Assembly: GCF_034350045.1 (NCBI RefSeq) | Contig: NZ_CP133781.1 | Location: 5,444,501-5,508,500, forward strand | Direction: 5' to 3' | Origin: Pseudomonas sp. CCI4.2 | GTDB taxonomy: Bacteria > Pseudomonadota > Gammaproteobacteria > Pseudomonadales > Pseudomonadaceae | Length of the DNA: 64,000 nt | Shown here: piece by piece, positions 55,395 through 64,000 of the stretch | Layout of the letters: each line of letters opens with the position of its first letter | Numbering within the stretch: position 1 is the first letter of the stretch | The notes under the pieces: generated by a model | What the model was told of the DNA's origin: nothing | Seen by the model: only the letters and a program-made list of their open reading frames with translations | The model's database searches: none | Program-made: the position numbers and the translations under genes

Positions 55395-56405
55395 TCATTG
55401 GGCGAACACCTCCACTAATCTGGATGCAATTTTTTCCAAGGGCCTTATTTCAACGGCCGCATCTATGGCTGCTGCGGCCTTGGGCATGCCGTATACCGCA
55501 CTGCTCTGCTGATCCTGCGCAATGGTCAGAAATCCCTGTTGGCGCATCGATTTCAGCCCTTCGGCACCGTCGCGCCCCATACCTGTCAACAACACACCCA
55601 CCGCATCTCCACTCCAGAAACGGGCCACACTGTCGAAGAACACATCGATAGAAGGCCGATAGATTTCGTTCACCGGCTCGGCGGTATACGCCAGGTTGCC
55701 GTTCTTCAATAAGCGAATATGGTGATTGGTTCCCGCCAGTAACACCGTACCGCTCTGCGGGGGTTCGCCATTGCAAGCCAATCGCACCGTTAAACCCGAA
55801 GCGCTGCTCAGCCATTCGGCCATGCCCGCCGCAAAAACCTGGTCAACGTGCTGCACCAGCACAATGGCCGCTGGGAATTTTTTCGGCAGGCCTTTGAGCA
55901 GTGTTTCCAATGCGGCGGGCCCCCCTGCGGAGGAACCAATGGCGACCAATCCCCGACGCTGGACGCTTTGACGCAACGGGGTCAAGACCGTGCGCACGCG
56001 GCTGTCGCGCTGGCCGATCAGCCAGCCAATGTTGAGGATTTTACGCAGTAAGGGCGCGGCGGCATCCTTGGGGTCACCCGCACCGAGCGCCGGGGTATCG
56101 ACCACGTCCAGGGCGCCATAGCCCATGGCTTCGAATACCCGGTGGACATTCTGCTCGCGGTCGACTGTCACAATGACGATGGCGCACGGCGTCGCTGCCA
56201 TGATCTGGCGGGTGGCCTCAACGCCATCCATGACCGGCATGATCAAGTCCATCAGGATCAAGTCAGGCGTCAATTGAGCGCAGCGTTCCACTGCTTCGGC
56301 GCCGTTGGTGGCAATCCAGACCAGTTGGTGTTGCGGCTCCAAAGCGATAGCCCGGCGCAGCGCTTCAACTGCCATGGGCATATCGTTAACGATTGCGATT
56401 TTCAT
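55395..56405 (-). CDS. wspF: CheB-like methylesterase WspF
   Basis: WspF demethylates the WspA receptor and resets the pathway; loss of function gives wrinkly, c-di-GMP-rich colonies. The 336-residue protein has a receiver with D53 in LMDLIMPVMDG and a CheB catalytic domain with IGSSAGGPAALE (serine), LVQHVD (histidine) and LTGMGRDGAEG (aspartate). It overlaps wspE by four bases. No damage is seen. Confidence 0.95.
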   Translation of the reverse strand: MKIAIVNDMPMAVEALRRAIALEPQHQLVWIATNGAEAVERCAQLTPDLILMDLIMPVMDGVEATRQIMAATPCAIVIVTVDREQNVHRVFEAMGYGALDVVDTPALGAGDPKDAAAPLLRKILNIGWLIGQRDSRVRTVLTPLRQSVQRRGLVAIGSSAGGPAALETLLKGLPKKFPAAIVLVQHVDQVFAAGMAEWLSSASGLTVRLACNGEPPQSGTVLLAGTNHHIRLLKNGNLAYTAEPVNEIYRPSIDVFFDSVARFWSGDAVGVLLTGMGRDGAEGLKSMRQQGFLTIAQDQQSSAVYGMPKAAAAIDAAVEIRPLEKIASRLVEVFAQ

Positions 56406-58771
56406 CCTTGCGCACTCCCTATCAGCTCCGTCACGGCGTCCAACAGGGCGTCGTCATGGAAGCTGGCTTTGGCCAGGTAGTAATCCGCGCCAGCATCCAG
56501 GCCGCGTCGACGATCTTCTTCTCGGTCTTTGTAGGAAACCACCATCACCGGCAATGACTGCAAACGGCTGTCGCGGCGCAGCAAGGTCACCAGTTCGATG
56601 CCGTCCATGCGCGGCATGTCGATGTCGGTGATCAACAAATCAAAGTCCTCCGCCCGCAATGCATTCCACCCGTCCATACCGTCCACCGCCACCGCCACTT
56701 CATAGCCGCGATTGACCAGCAACTTGCGCTGTAACTCCCTCACCGTCAACGAATCATCCACCACCAGTACGCGCTTGCGCACCGCAGTGTCGATCAGTTG
56801 GCTGCGACGGTCGATGCGCTCGAGGCGCCCGGTATTCAGCAGCTTCTCCACCGAGCGCAGCATGTCTTCAACATCAATGATCAAGACGGCGGAACCATCG
56901 TCGAGCAACGCGCCAGCGGAAATGTCCTGAACCTTGCCCAAACGTGGATCAAGGGGCAACACCACCAGGGTTCGCTCGCCGATAAAGCGCTCCACAGCCA
57001 CGCCATACACGGCGTCACGCTCACGGATCACCACCACTTTCAGAACGTCCGACACCGAGGTGCTCTGCGGGCGCTGAAGCAACTGGCTCGCAGCAACCAA
57101 ACCAACATGCCGGCCTTCGTGCCAAAAATGCTGACGACCTTCAAGTTGCACGATCTCGTCGGCGTTCAAATCGCGCATGCGTTCGATATGGGCTAAGGGG
57201 AACGCGTAGGCTTCGCCGCCGACTTCCACCACCAAACTGCGAACCACCGACAGCGTCAGCGGCACTTCAATATGAAAACGGCTGCCCTCCCCCGCACCTT
57301 GCTCCAACTCGACCGAGCCGCGCAGTTGGCGAACCATATGCTGCACGGCGTCCAGACCTACGCCACGTCCGGACACTTCGGTGACTTTGTCGCGCAGGCT
57401 GAAACCGGGCAGGAACAGGAAGCTAAGCAGCTCCTCTTCACTTAATTGCGCGGCGGTCTCGGCGGGCGATAGCTGCCGTTCAATAATGCTCCGCCGCAGC
57501 CGGTCCAGATCAACACCGGCGCCGTCATCGCTGATTTCCAGCACCAACAGCCCGGCTTGGTGGGACGCTTTGAGGCGGATCAATCCCTCCGCAGGCTTGC
57601 CGGCCAGCAAGCGCTGCGCGGGCAACTCAACGCCGTGGTCCACCGCGTTGCGCAACAGGTGGGTCAACGGCGCTTCGAGTTTCTCCAGAACGTCGCGGTC
57701 GACCTGGGTTTTCTCACCCTCAATTTCCAGTCGCACCTGCTTACCCAGTTCTCGGCCCAGGTCACGCACCATTCGCGCCTGCCCGCCCAACACGTCGGCA
57801 AAGGGTCGCATCCGACACGCCAGTGCAGTGTCGTAGAGCTGCTGAGCACGCCGGCCGGCGTTCCAGCCGAATTCGTCCAGTTCGGCGGTTTGCTGGATCA
57901 ACATCGCCTTGGCTTCGGATAACAGACGCCGTGCTTCGTCCAATACCTCATGGGTCTCGGCGCTGGCGCCCGCTTCATGGAGTTTGGCTTCAAGTCCTTC
58001 CAGCACGTGTTCGCTGTGGTTTTGCAGGCGGTTGATCCGCTGCATTGTCGCCAAATAAGGCTTGAGCCGCTGGGTCTCCACCAGCGCTTTGCTCGACAGA
58101 TCGAGCAAGCTGTTCAAACGCTCAGCGGTGACACGCAAAACACGCTCGCCGCCTTCGGTGTCTTGGCGCCTGCGCCGTAACGGACGGGCAGGGACTGGGC
58201 TGACAACGGTTATCGGCTCTGCCGCCACGACGGGCGCGACTTCCATAGCCAGTGCGTCGAGCCGCAAGGCCTGCGCCACCAGATCTTCGGTCGACAGCTC
58301 CGAGGTGGACGTCGCCGACTTGGCGAGCAGCGACGCAAGTGACGGGGGGGGTGGCGGTGGCGGCGGCACAACCACCACCGCCGGCGCGAGCAAACGGTTC
58401 ATTTGCACCACGTAGGCATTGATGTCTTCCGGCCTGACGCCCGAACTGCCTGGGGTGGCGATACGCAGCAGCAAGTCGGTGCCCAGCAGTAAGGCGTCGA
58501 TATGTTCAGGCAGCAGGTACAAACGCGACTCCTGAGCGCTGACCAGGCAATCTTCCATGACATGCGCGACGCTGACGCCGGCATCCACACCCACGATCCG
58601 CGCCGCGCCTTTGAGCGAATGCGCCGCCCGCATGCACGCTTCCAGATGCGCCGCTTGGGTCGGATCACGCTCCAGCGCCAGCAACCCGGTACTCAGAACT
58701 TGGGTTTGCGCTTCGGCTTCCAACGCAAAAAGCTCGAACAACGAAGCATCGCGCAGTTGTTCTGGGGTCAT
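56402..58771 (-). CDS. wspE: CheA-type hybrid histidine kinase WspE
   Basis: WspE is the central kinase that phosphorylates WspR and WspF. The 789-residue protein has an Hpt domain (phospho-histidine H51 in RAAHSLKGAAR), a linker with eight prolines (136-143), and a dimerisation and ATPase part (HLLRNAVDHGVE, ISDDGAGVDLDRL, SGRGVGLDAV). A CheW-like domain follows, then a C-terminal receiver with TDIDMPRMDG. The proline run is encoded partly by eight C (58344-58351 on the minus strand). It overlaps wspD and wspF by four bases each. Confidence 0.95.
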   Translation of the reverse strand: MTPEQLRDASLFELFALEAEAQTQVLSTGLLALERDPTQAAHLEACMRAAHSLKGAARIVGVDAGVSVAHVMEDCLVSAQESRLYLLPEHIDALLLGTDLLLRIATPGSSGVRPEDINAYVVQMNRLLAPAVVVVPPPPPPPPSLASLLAKSATSTSELSTEDLVAQALRLDALAMEVAPVVAAEPITVVSPVPARPLRRRRQDTEGGERVLRVTAERLNSLLDLSSKALVETQRLKPYLATMQRINRLQNHSEHVLEGLEAKLHEAGASAETHEVLDEARRLLSEAKAMLIQQTAELDEFGWNAGRRAQQLYDTALACRMRPFADVLGGQARMVRDLGRELGKQVRLEIEGEKTQVDRDVLEKLEAPLTHLLRNAVDHGVELPAQRLLAGKPAEGLIRLKASHQAGLLVLEISDDGAGVDLDRLRRSIIERQLSPAETAAQLSEEELLSFLFLPGFSLRDKVTEVSGRGVGLDAVQHMVRQLRGSVELEQGAGEGSRFHIEVPLTLSVVRSLVVEVGGEAYAFPLAHIERMRDLNADEIVQLEGRQHFWHEGRHVGLVAASQLLQRPQSTSVSDVLKVVVIRERDAVYGVAVERFIGERTLVVLPLDPRLGKVQDISAGALLDDGSAVLIIDVEDMLRSVEKLLNTGRLERIDRRSQLIDTAVRKRVLVVDDSLTVRELQRKLLVNRGYEVAVAVDGMDGWNALRAEDFDLLITDIDMPRMDGIELVTLLRRDSRLQSLPVMVVSYKDREEDRRRGLDAGADYYLAKASFHDDALLDAVTELIGSAQG

Positions 58772-59457
58772 GAGAAGCTCCGGTTCATTGCCGACAACAG
58801 CTGCTCTTCGTCAAGCAGGCGCAGGCTGCGCGCCTTCCACTGGATAACGCCCCGGGTGTATTTGGCGTTGCCGTTATGGCCTGAACTCGACGCAGAGTCC
58901 AGGGTGCGCTGGTCAATGGCGTAAATACCGTCCACTTCGTCCACCGGCACCACCGCCGGGCCACCTTCGGCCGTAATGATCAACATGCGAGGCATTATTC
59001 GAGCGGATGGATTGATCACCGGACCGGTTCCCAAGCCAAGCAATTCAACCAGCGACACACACGCCACCAACGCTCCTCGCACGTTAGCCACGCCTAACAA
59101 GGCCCGCGAACGCTGGTGTGGCAGCGAGTGGATGGTCTGCAATGGCGCGACTTCCACCAAGCAACGCGTCGGCAACCCCAGCCATTCTTCGCCCAGACGG
59201 AACACCAGAATCGAACGGGTTTTTATTTCGTGATAAGCCTCGCTGCTGTGGGTCGGTATTCGGTGTTCCTGAACCAGTGAATAGCGGTCCAGCAAGCGCG
59301 TGGCCGCAGCGGAATACACCGCGCAGTTACGGCAATGAATGTGTGCAGCGAGCAAAGGGCATGAACGGACACCGTGAATCCCGATGCGGTTCCAGCAATC
59401 GTCGATGGCCTGGGTGTCTTCCTGAATCAAGCTCTGGTCAATCCGCTCGGCACTCAT
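58768..59457 (-). CDS. wspD: CheW-like coupling protein WspD
   Basis: WspD is one of two CheW-like adaptors in the Wsp complex. The 229-residue protein carries a CheW domain (about 85-220) with FRLGEEWLGLPTRCLVEVAP and GVANVRGALVACVSL. The N-terminal part includes a cysteine cluster (CPLLAAHIHCRNCAVY) that is unusual for CheW and might bind metal. It overlaps wspC and wspE by four bases. Confidence 0.93.
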   Translation of the reverse strand: MSAERIDQSLIQEDTQAIDDCWNRIGIHGVRSCPLLAAHIHCRNCAVYSAAATRLLDRYSLVQEHRIPTHSSEAYHEIKTRSILVFRLGEEWLGLPTRCLVEVAPLQTIHSLPHQRSRALLGVANVRGALVACVSLVELLGLGTGPVINPSARIMPRMLIITAEGGPAVVPVDEVDGIYAIDQRTLDSASSSGHNGNAKYTRGVIQWKARSLRLLDEEQLLSAMNRSFS

Positions 59458-60731
59458 GGTTTTTGCCCTTCTTTGCCCAAGCCACGAGCGGCCCGCTCAT
59501 GCAACCGTCGTGCACCCATGAGATCACCTTGGGAGGCGAGCAACGCCGCCAGTTGCGCCAGCGCTTCGGGGTGCTGCGGTTGCAGATACAGCGCCTTGCG
59601 GTACAAGCCCAGTGCTTCGGCGCTCTGGCCGCCTAGATCACTTAACAACCCTAACCAATAAAACACCTGCGCCACCGGCTCATACAGCTGCAAATAGCGT
59701 TCGCAGGCCGCTCGGGCCTCGGCGCTATTACCTTGGTTGGCGAGGGTTGCAATAGTGCTTAACAGGTCGGCGGCGTCGGTGTTCACGACGACCCGCCCAT
59801 CAGAGGCGCGTTGCGCCGCAGCGGCCTTCGACGGCATCGCCACCATCGGGCGCGGCGTGGGCGGCCACGGCACCGGCGTAAGCGGCCGGGAAAAAGCGGG
59901 CGCAACAAAACTGGCGACGGGCTCCGGCACGCTGTCGGCGTGGCGACTGAACGCAAATGATTGCGCCACGCCGATTGAGCGCATGCCCAAGCGCGACAAC
60001 AAATTGCCCTCGGCGGGACCGATAAAGAGCACGCCGTCTACCCGGGTCCAATTCTTGAGCACGTTGAACACCCGCTGCTGGGTGGCCAGGTCAAAATAGA
60101 TCAGCAGGTTGCGGCAGAACACAAAGTCGTAGGCTGGCTGCGTGGCAAACAAGCCGGGGTCAAGCACGTTTCCGGGCTGAAAATTGACCTGCGTCTGCAC
60201 ACGCTCGCTGATCAAAAAGCCGTCGGCGTCGGCGCTAAAATGCCGGTCGCGAAACTCGACCTGTTCGCCACGAAACGAGTTCTTTCCGTAAACGCCACGC
60301 TGGGCCCGCTCAATCGATAGCGGGCTGATGTCCACCGCATCAATCTGAAACTGCTGCGCTATCAATCCAGCATCAAACAAGGCCATGGCGATTGAATAAG
60401 GCTCTTCGCCGGTGGAACACGGGAGGCTGAGAATGCGCAACGGTCGCACACCCATGAGTTCAGCCAAACGCGCCTGTGCCAGCTTGCCCAGCGTCGCAAA
60501 CGATTCCGGGTAGCGGAAAAACCAGGTCTCGGGAACGATTACAGCTTCGATCAGCGCTTGTTGTTCGGTCGCAGAGGTCAGTAACACCTGCCAATAGCCT
60601 TCGATGTCTTGGGACTTTGCCAAAACACTGCGCTGGCGAACCGCACGCTCAATGATGGCTTCGCCGACCGAGGCGACGTCCAGGCCGATCCGGTCCTTGA
60701 GGAAGGCAAAAAAGCGCTCATCGCGGCTCAT
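59454..60731 (-). CDS. wspC: CheR-like methyltransferase WspC with TPR tail
   Basis: WspC methylates glutamates of WspA with SAM, raising signalling. The 425-residue protein has a CheR domain (about 1-270) with ETWFFRYPESF and LSLPCSTGEEPYSIA. A proline/alanine linker follows, then tetratricopeptide-like repeats at about 335-415 (EARAACERYLQLYEPVAQVF, SAEALGLYRKALYLQPQHPE). Overlaps with wspB and wspD are four bases each. Confidence 0.94.
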   Translation of the reverse strand: MSRDERFFAFLKDRIGLDVASVGEAIIERAVRQRSVLAKSQDIEGYWQVLLTSATEQQALIEAVIVPETWFFRYPESFATLGKLAQARLAELMGVRPLRILSLPCSTGEEPYSIAMALFDAGLIAQQFQIDAVDISPLSIERAQRGVYGKNSFRGEQVEFRDRHFSADADGFLISERVQTQVNFQPGNVLDPGLFATQPAYDFVFCRNLLIYFDLATQQRVFNVLKNWTRVDGVLFIGPAEGNLLSRLGMRSIGVAQSFAFSRHADSVPEPVASFVAPAFSRPLTPVPWPPTPRPMVAMPSKAAAAQRASDGRVVVNTDAADLLSTIATLANQGNSAEARAACERYLQLYEPVAQVFYWLGLLSDLGGQSAEALGLYRKALYLQPQHPEALAQLAALLASQGDLMGARRLHERAARGLGKEGQKP

Positions 60732-61261
60732 GGCGCGCCCTCAAATAACTCGGCAGCCGTCGGTTGTGCCGGGTAAAGCAGTTCGCGCACCGGATCGCTG
60801 AGCAAATCTTGCACGCGCACCCATTGCAGCAAGCCCTGTTCGTCTTCACGCACCGGCCCCAGGTAAGCCGCCTGCTGGTTATCGAGCCCGTAGTGTTTGA
60901 ACTCGCTGGGCGCGCACCGCAGGGTTTCGGTCGCCTGTTCGAGAATCAGGCCAAGCAGTTGGCTGGGGCGATCGGCGTCTGGCCGATAGTTCACTAACAC
61001 CAGTCGGGTGCTGGTCCGGGCCTTTGCCGGATGGCCAAAGGTCAGCGCGCTGAGGTCGATGACCGGCACCATAGCGCCCCGATGCGCGAACACCCCCGCC
61101 ACCCAATGTGGCGTCTGGGCGATGGGCTTGAGCTGTAGGCGGGGCAATACTTCAGCGATGTCCACCGCTTCAAGCGCGTAACGTTCTCGGCCGACGTGAA
61201 ACAGCAGAAATAAAATGTTCTGTGGCGGTGCGACACCACGTTTGGCCGAATACTCAATCAT
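60728..61261 (-). CDS. wspB: CheW-like coupling protein WspB
   Basis: WspB is the second CheW-like adaptor: 177 residues, a single CheW domain with LLFHVGRERYALEAVDIAEVLP and GVFAHRGAMVPVIDLSAL. It starts nine bases after wspA and overlaps wspC by ATGA. It links the receptor WspA to the kinase WspE. Confidence 0.94.
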   Translation of the reverse strand: MIEYSAKRGVAPPQNILFLLFHVGRERYALEAVDIAEVLPRLQLKPIAQTPHWVAGVFAHRGAMVPVIDLSALTFGHPAKARTSTRLVLVNYRPDADRPSQLLGLILEQATETLRCAPSEFKHYGLDNQQAAYLGPVREDEQGLLQWVRVQDLLSDPVRELLYPAQPTAAELFEGAP

Positions 61262-61270
61262 CGCTCGTTC

Positions 61271-62893
61271 TCAGACCTTGAAACGCGAGACGCCGCTGCG
61301 CAGTCCGACCGCTACCTGACTCAACTCGTCGATGGCGAAGCTGGCCTGGCGCAACGAGTCGACGGTCTGGCTGCTAGCGTCACCCAATTGCACCAGCGCC
61401 TGATTGATCTGTTCGGCGCCTGTTGCCTGGGCTTGCATCCCTTCGTTGACCATCAACACCCGCGGCGCCAGCGCCTGCACTTGATGAATAATCTGCGAGA
61501 GCTGTTCGCCCACTTGGGTCACTTCAAACATGCCGCGCCGGACTTCTTCAGAGAACTTGTCCATGCCCATCACGCCCGCAGACACCGCCGACTGGATTTC
61601 ACGAACCATCTGCTCAATGTCGTAGGTGGCCACGGCAGTCTGGTCGGCCAAGCGCCGAACTTCAGTCGCCACCACCGCAAAACCACGGCCGTACTCCCCG
61701 GCTTTTTCCGCTTCGATAGCGGCGTTGAGCGACAACAGGTTCGTCTGATCAGCCACTTTGACGATGGTCACGACCACTTGATTGATGTTGCCGGCTTTTT
61801 CATTAAGGATCGCCAGCTTGGCGTTCACCAGATCGGCCGCGCCCATGACCGAATGCATGGTTTCTTCCATGCGCGCCAAGCCTTGCTGGCCGGAGCCGGC
61901 GAGGATCGACGCCTGGTCCGCAGCGGACGTGACTTCCGTCATGGTGCGCACCAGATCACGGGAGGTCGCGGCGATTTCCCGCGATGTCGCACCAATTTCT
62001 GTGGTGGTCGCAGCGGTTTCGGTGGCGGTGGCTTGCTGTTGCTTAGAGGTGGCGGCAATTTCAGTGACTGAGGTGGTGACCTGCACCGATGAACGCTGAG
62101 CCTGTGAAACCAGGCCGGTCAGCTCGGTCATCATGTCGTTGAAGCCGGTTTCGACAGCGCCAAACTCGTCTTTGCGTCCCAGATTCAAGCGCTTACTGAG
62201 GTCACCGGAGCGCATGATATCGAGCACCCAGACGATCCGCCGCATCGGCGCCATGATTGCGCGCATCAACAACAGGCCGCAACTCAGAGCGGCAATAAGG
62301 GCGACCAACAAGGAGATAGCCATGCTGATTTTGGCGGAAAACACCGTTGAAGCGATTGAGGCCATCGACTGGTCTGCCGACTTTTTGTTCTGGACTATCA
62401 GCGACGTCAGCAACGCGCGGCCGCGATTCCACGCGGGCACCATCTGTGAAGTAAACTCTGTGCGCGCTTTAGCGAAATCGTTGGCTTGATAGAGGGCGAG
62501 CACCTCGTCGGTGATCTTTATATAGTCGGCATGCTGCTTTTCGAACTCATCGACGGAGGCCTGATCATCTGCATCGAAAACCGTCTTTCGGTAGTTATTC
62601 AGCTCGCTGACCAGCGTGGCTTCGTAGCCTTTGAAGTTGCTGATCTCGGCAGGCGTCAGGGGTCGGCCTTCGTCCTCGCCAAACAACTGCAAAATATTGA
62701 GGTAGCTGTTAACCCAAGCGCTGCGAACCATGGTGCTGTAATAGAGCCCGGGAAGGGCGTCGGTTTCGACTCTCTCTTCACTGGATTGAATCGATAACAG
62801 TCGGGTATACGACACGACAACCATCAACAACATGATGGCGATGATCACAGCGAAACTCGCCATTATCCGTTGGCGTAATGTCCAATTCTTCAC
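61271..62893 (-). CDS. wspA: Methyl-accepting chemoreceptor WspA
   Basis: WspA senses surface contact and clusters laterally in the membrane. The 540-residue receptor has helix 1 (about 11-33), a periplasmic four-helix sensor of about 155 residues, helix 2 (about 189-211) and a HAMP domain (about 212-265). The cytoplasmic signalling hairpin has its tip LLSLNAAIEAEKAGEYGRGF near 387-406. It is first in the operon, so the Wsp promoter should lie in the 313-base gap upstream. Confidence 0.95.
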   Translation of the reverse strand: MKNWTLRQRIMASFAVIIAIMLLMVVVSYTRLLSIQSSEERVETDALPGLYYSTMVRSAWVNSYLNILQLFGEDEGRPLTPAEISNFKGYEATLVSELNNYRKTVFDADDQASVDEFEKQHADYIKITDEVLALYQANDFAKARTEFTSQMVPAWNRGRALLTSLIVQNKKSADQSMASIASTVFSAKISMAISLLVALIAALSCGLLLMRAIMAPMRRIVWVLDIMRSGDLSKRLNLGRKDEFGAVETGFNDMMTELTGLVSQAQRSSVQVTTSVTEIAATSKQQQATATETAATTTEIGATSREIAATSRDLVRTMTEVTSAADQASILAGSGQQGLARMEETMHSVMGAADLVNAKLAILNEKAGNINQVVVTIVKVADQTNLLSLNAAIEAEKAGEYGRGFAVVATEVRRLADQTAVATYDIEQMVREIQSAVSAGVMGMDKFSEEVRRGMFEVTQVGEQLSQIIHQVQALAPRVLMVNEGMQAQATGAEQINQALVQLGDASSQTVDSLRQASFAIDELSQVAVGLRSGVSRFKV

Positions 62894-63206
62894 GGTCCTG
62901 CCCTCAAGAGTTCAACTCGGCAGCAGTTTGCCGCGTTCAAGAAGTGGACCGATAGGCGATCCAAAGCTGGCTGAGTATAGCCCAGCCCCTTCGGCCTTAG
63001 ATCCATGTTTCCTACATACTTTTCTGACTTTTCTGAGACTTATTCGAGAAAAGCCCCAATGCAGTGCAGTAACCATTAAACAGGGCAAAAAACAGGGCAA
63101 AGTTGCGCCCTTTATCCGCCTCAAAACCCGCGCTGACTGGCCTATCGATTAAAAAGATATACACTCGAAAAAATCAATAAATACGCTAGCCACCAGAGCC
63201 ATTCCC
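62894..63206. other. 313-base divergent region between wspA and the LysR gene
   Basis: No gene is seen. The right side is AT-rich (near 63150-63180) and probably holds the LysR promoter; TATACA near 63160 is a possible -10 but lacks a good -35. The wsp promoter is expected on the minus strand. Confidence 0.45.
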
Positions 63207-64000
63207 ATGATGACGCTGCGTCAGATTCGTCACTTTATTGCGGTCGCGGAAACCGGCTCGATATCGGCAGCCGCGCAAGCGGTGTTCATTTCTCAATCCA
63301 CGCTGACCCTGGCCATTCAACAACTGGAGCAAGAAATCGGCGTATGCCTGTTCAACCGGCACGCCAAGGGCATGACCCTGACCCACCAAGGCCATCAATT
63401 TCTGCGTCAGGCACATTTGATTCTGGCAACAGTGGACAACGCCAAACGCAGCCTGCAACACAGCACCGATCAACTTGCAGGACAGTTGATCGTCGGCGTG
63501 ACCAGCCTGGTGGCGGGCTATTATTTGGCAGACTTACTGACCCGCTTTCAGCGCGCCTACCCCAACGTCGAGCTGCGGGTAATGGAAGACGAGCGTCAGT
63601 ACATCGAGCACCTATTGGTCAGCGGCGAGATTGATGTCGGCGTGTTGATCCTTTCCAATTTGGAGGATCGACATGCCCTGCAAACCGAAGTCTTGACCCA
63701 TTCGCCCCACCGCGTTTGGCTCCCGGCCCAGCATCCGCTGCTGGAACACGACAGCATCAGCCTCGCGGACGTGGCCCGCGAGCCATTGATTCAGCTCAAT
63801 GTCGATGAAATGGACGTGAATGCGCTGCGCATGTGGGTCCGCGCCGGACTGCAACCGCGCATTACCTTGCGCACCGCCTCCACCGAAGCGGTGCGCAGCC
63901 TGGTGGCCGCCGGCTTGGGCGTGTCGATCCAGCCGGACATGACTTACCGACCATGGTCACTGGAGGGCGACATCATCGAAGCCCGTCCACTGGCCGACCT
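63207..64000 (+). CDS. LysR-family transcriptional regulator (cut by window edge)
   Basis: At least 264 residues are visible; the C-terminus lies beyond 64000. The N-terminal winged helix-turn-helix is typical: TLRQIRHFIAVAETGSISAA then FISQSTLTLAIQQLEQEIG and LFNRHAKGMTLTHQG (about 1-60). The effector domain follows from about residue 90. Two ATG codons lie side by side (63207 and 63210). It is divergent from wspA. The target genes are not visible, and there is no sign that it regulates wsp beyond sharing the gap. Confidence 0.88.
   Translation, partial: MMTLRQIRHFIAVAETGSISAAAQAVFISQSTLTLAIQQLEQEIGVCLFNRHAKGMTLTHQGHQFLRQAHLILATVDNAKRSLQHSTDQLAGQLIVGVTSLVAGYYLADLLTRFQRAYPNVELRVMEDERQYIEHLLVSGEIDVGVLILSNLEDRHALQTEVLTHSPHRVWLPAQHPLLEHDSISLADVAREPLIQLNVDEMDVNALRMWVRAGLQPRITLRTASTEAVRSLVAAGLGVSIQPDMTYRPWSLEGDIIEARPLAD

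Noticed and set aside
1..64000. CRISPR arrays, tRNA or rRNA genes, prophage
   Set aside because: No regularly spaced direct repeats, no tRNA-like cloverleaf and no phage genes were seen; the only repeats are REP/REPIN units.

Overview
The window is a stretch of Pseudomonas chromosome, most likely from the P. fluorescens lineage. The evidence is gene order that follows the P. aeruginosa blocks map-glnD-dapC-dapD, ndvB-dapE-rlmA, plsB to mexJKL to rsmJ, tsaB-adk-ppc-lptF and lysS-prfB-wsp, together with an arn operon and REP/REPIN repeats of the types scattered through fluorescens-group genomes. Nearly every kilobase is coding. I found no rRNA, tRNA, CRISPR array, prophage or intact insertion sequence.

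Layout. 1-5.1 kb: the leader side of divergent rpsB, then map, glnD and dapC. 5.2-6.9 kb: a CPA1-type Na+/H+ antiporter on the minus strand. 7.5-16.3 kb: the lipid A aminoarabinose operon arnBCADTEF-ugd, in which arnD carries a one-base frameshift at a run of seven T. 16.4-18.7 kb: an orphan ArnT-like glycosyltransferase and a low-complexity coiled-coil protein behind a possible IS end. 18.9-22.8 kb: an Spx/ArsC-like protein, dapD, csdA-csdE and convergent tcdA. 23.1-28.3 kb: ndvB, dapE, rlmA and a small hypothetical gene. 28.4-32.7 kb: plsB, two envelope proteins and a truncated fic remnant. 32.7-37.6 kb: the MexJK efflux pump with divergent mexL. 37.8-45.0 kb: rsmJ, a repeat-containing protein of unknown function, a DUF72 gene with a small partner, tsaB, adk and ppc. 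45.2-51.2 kb: a small pilin-assembly-like protein, the DUF4398/lptF lipoprotein pair, an alpha/beta hydrolase operon, and a TetR-lipoprotein-DUF1704 operon. 51.2-54.0 kb: lysS and prfB with its programmed +1 frameshift. 54.3-62.9 kb: the complete Wsp surface-sensing/c-di-GMP operon, wspABCDEF and wspR. 63.2 kb to the end: a LysR regulator cut by the window edge.

Functional themes are the cell envelope (Arn lipid A modification, NdvB glucan, PlsB, MexJK, several lipoproteins), diaminopimelate/lysine synthesis (dapC, dapD, dapE), sulfur relay and tRNA t6A/ct6A modification (csdA-csdE, tcdA, tsaB), translation (map, lysS, prfB, rlmA, rsmJ) and surface-responsive c-di-GMP signalling. No wholly new multi-gene system stands out. 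The loci most worth a second look are the arnD frameshift, the extra glycosyltransferase beside arn, the 61-residue-period repeat protein, the C8/polyproline tract in wspE, the DUF1704 putative metallopeptidase operon and the fic remnant beside mexK.
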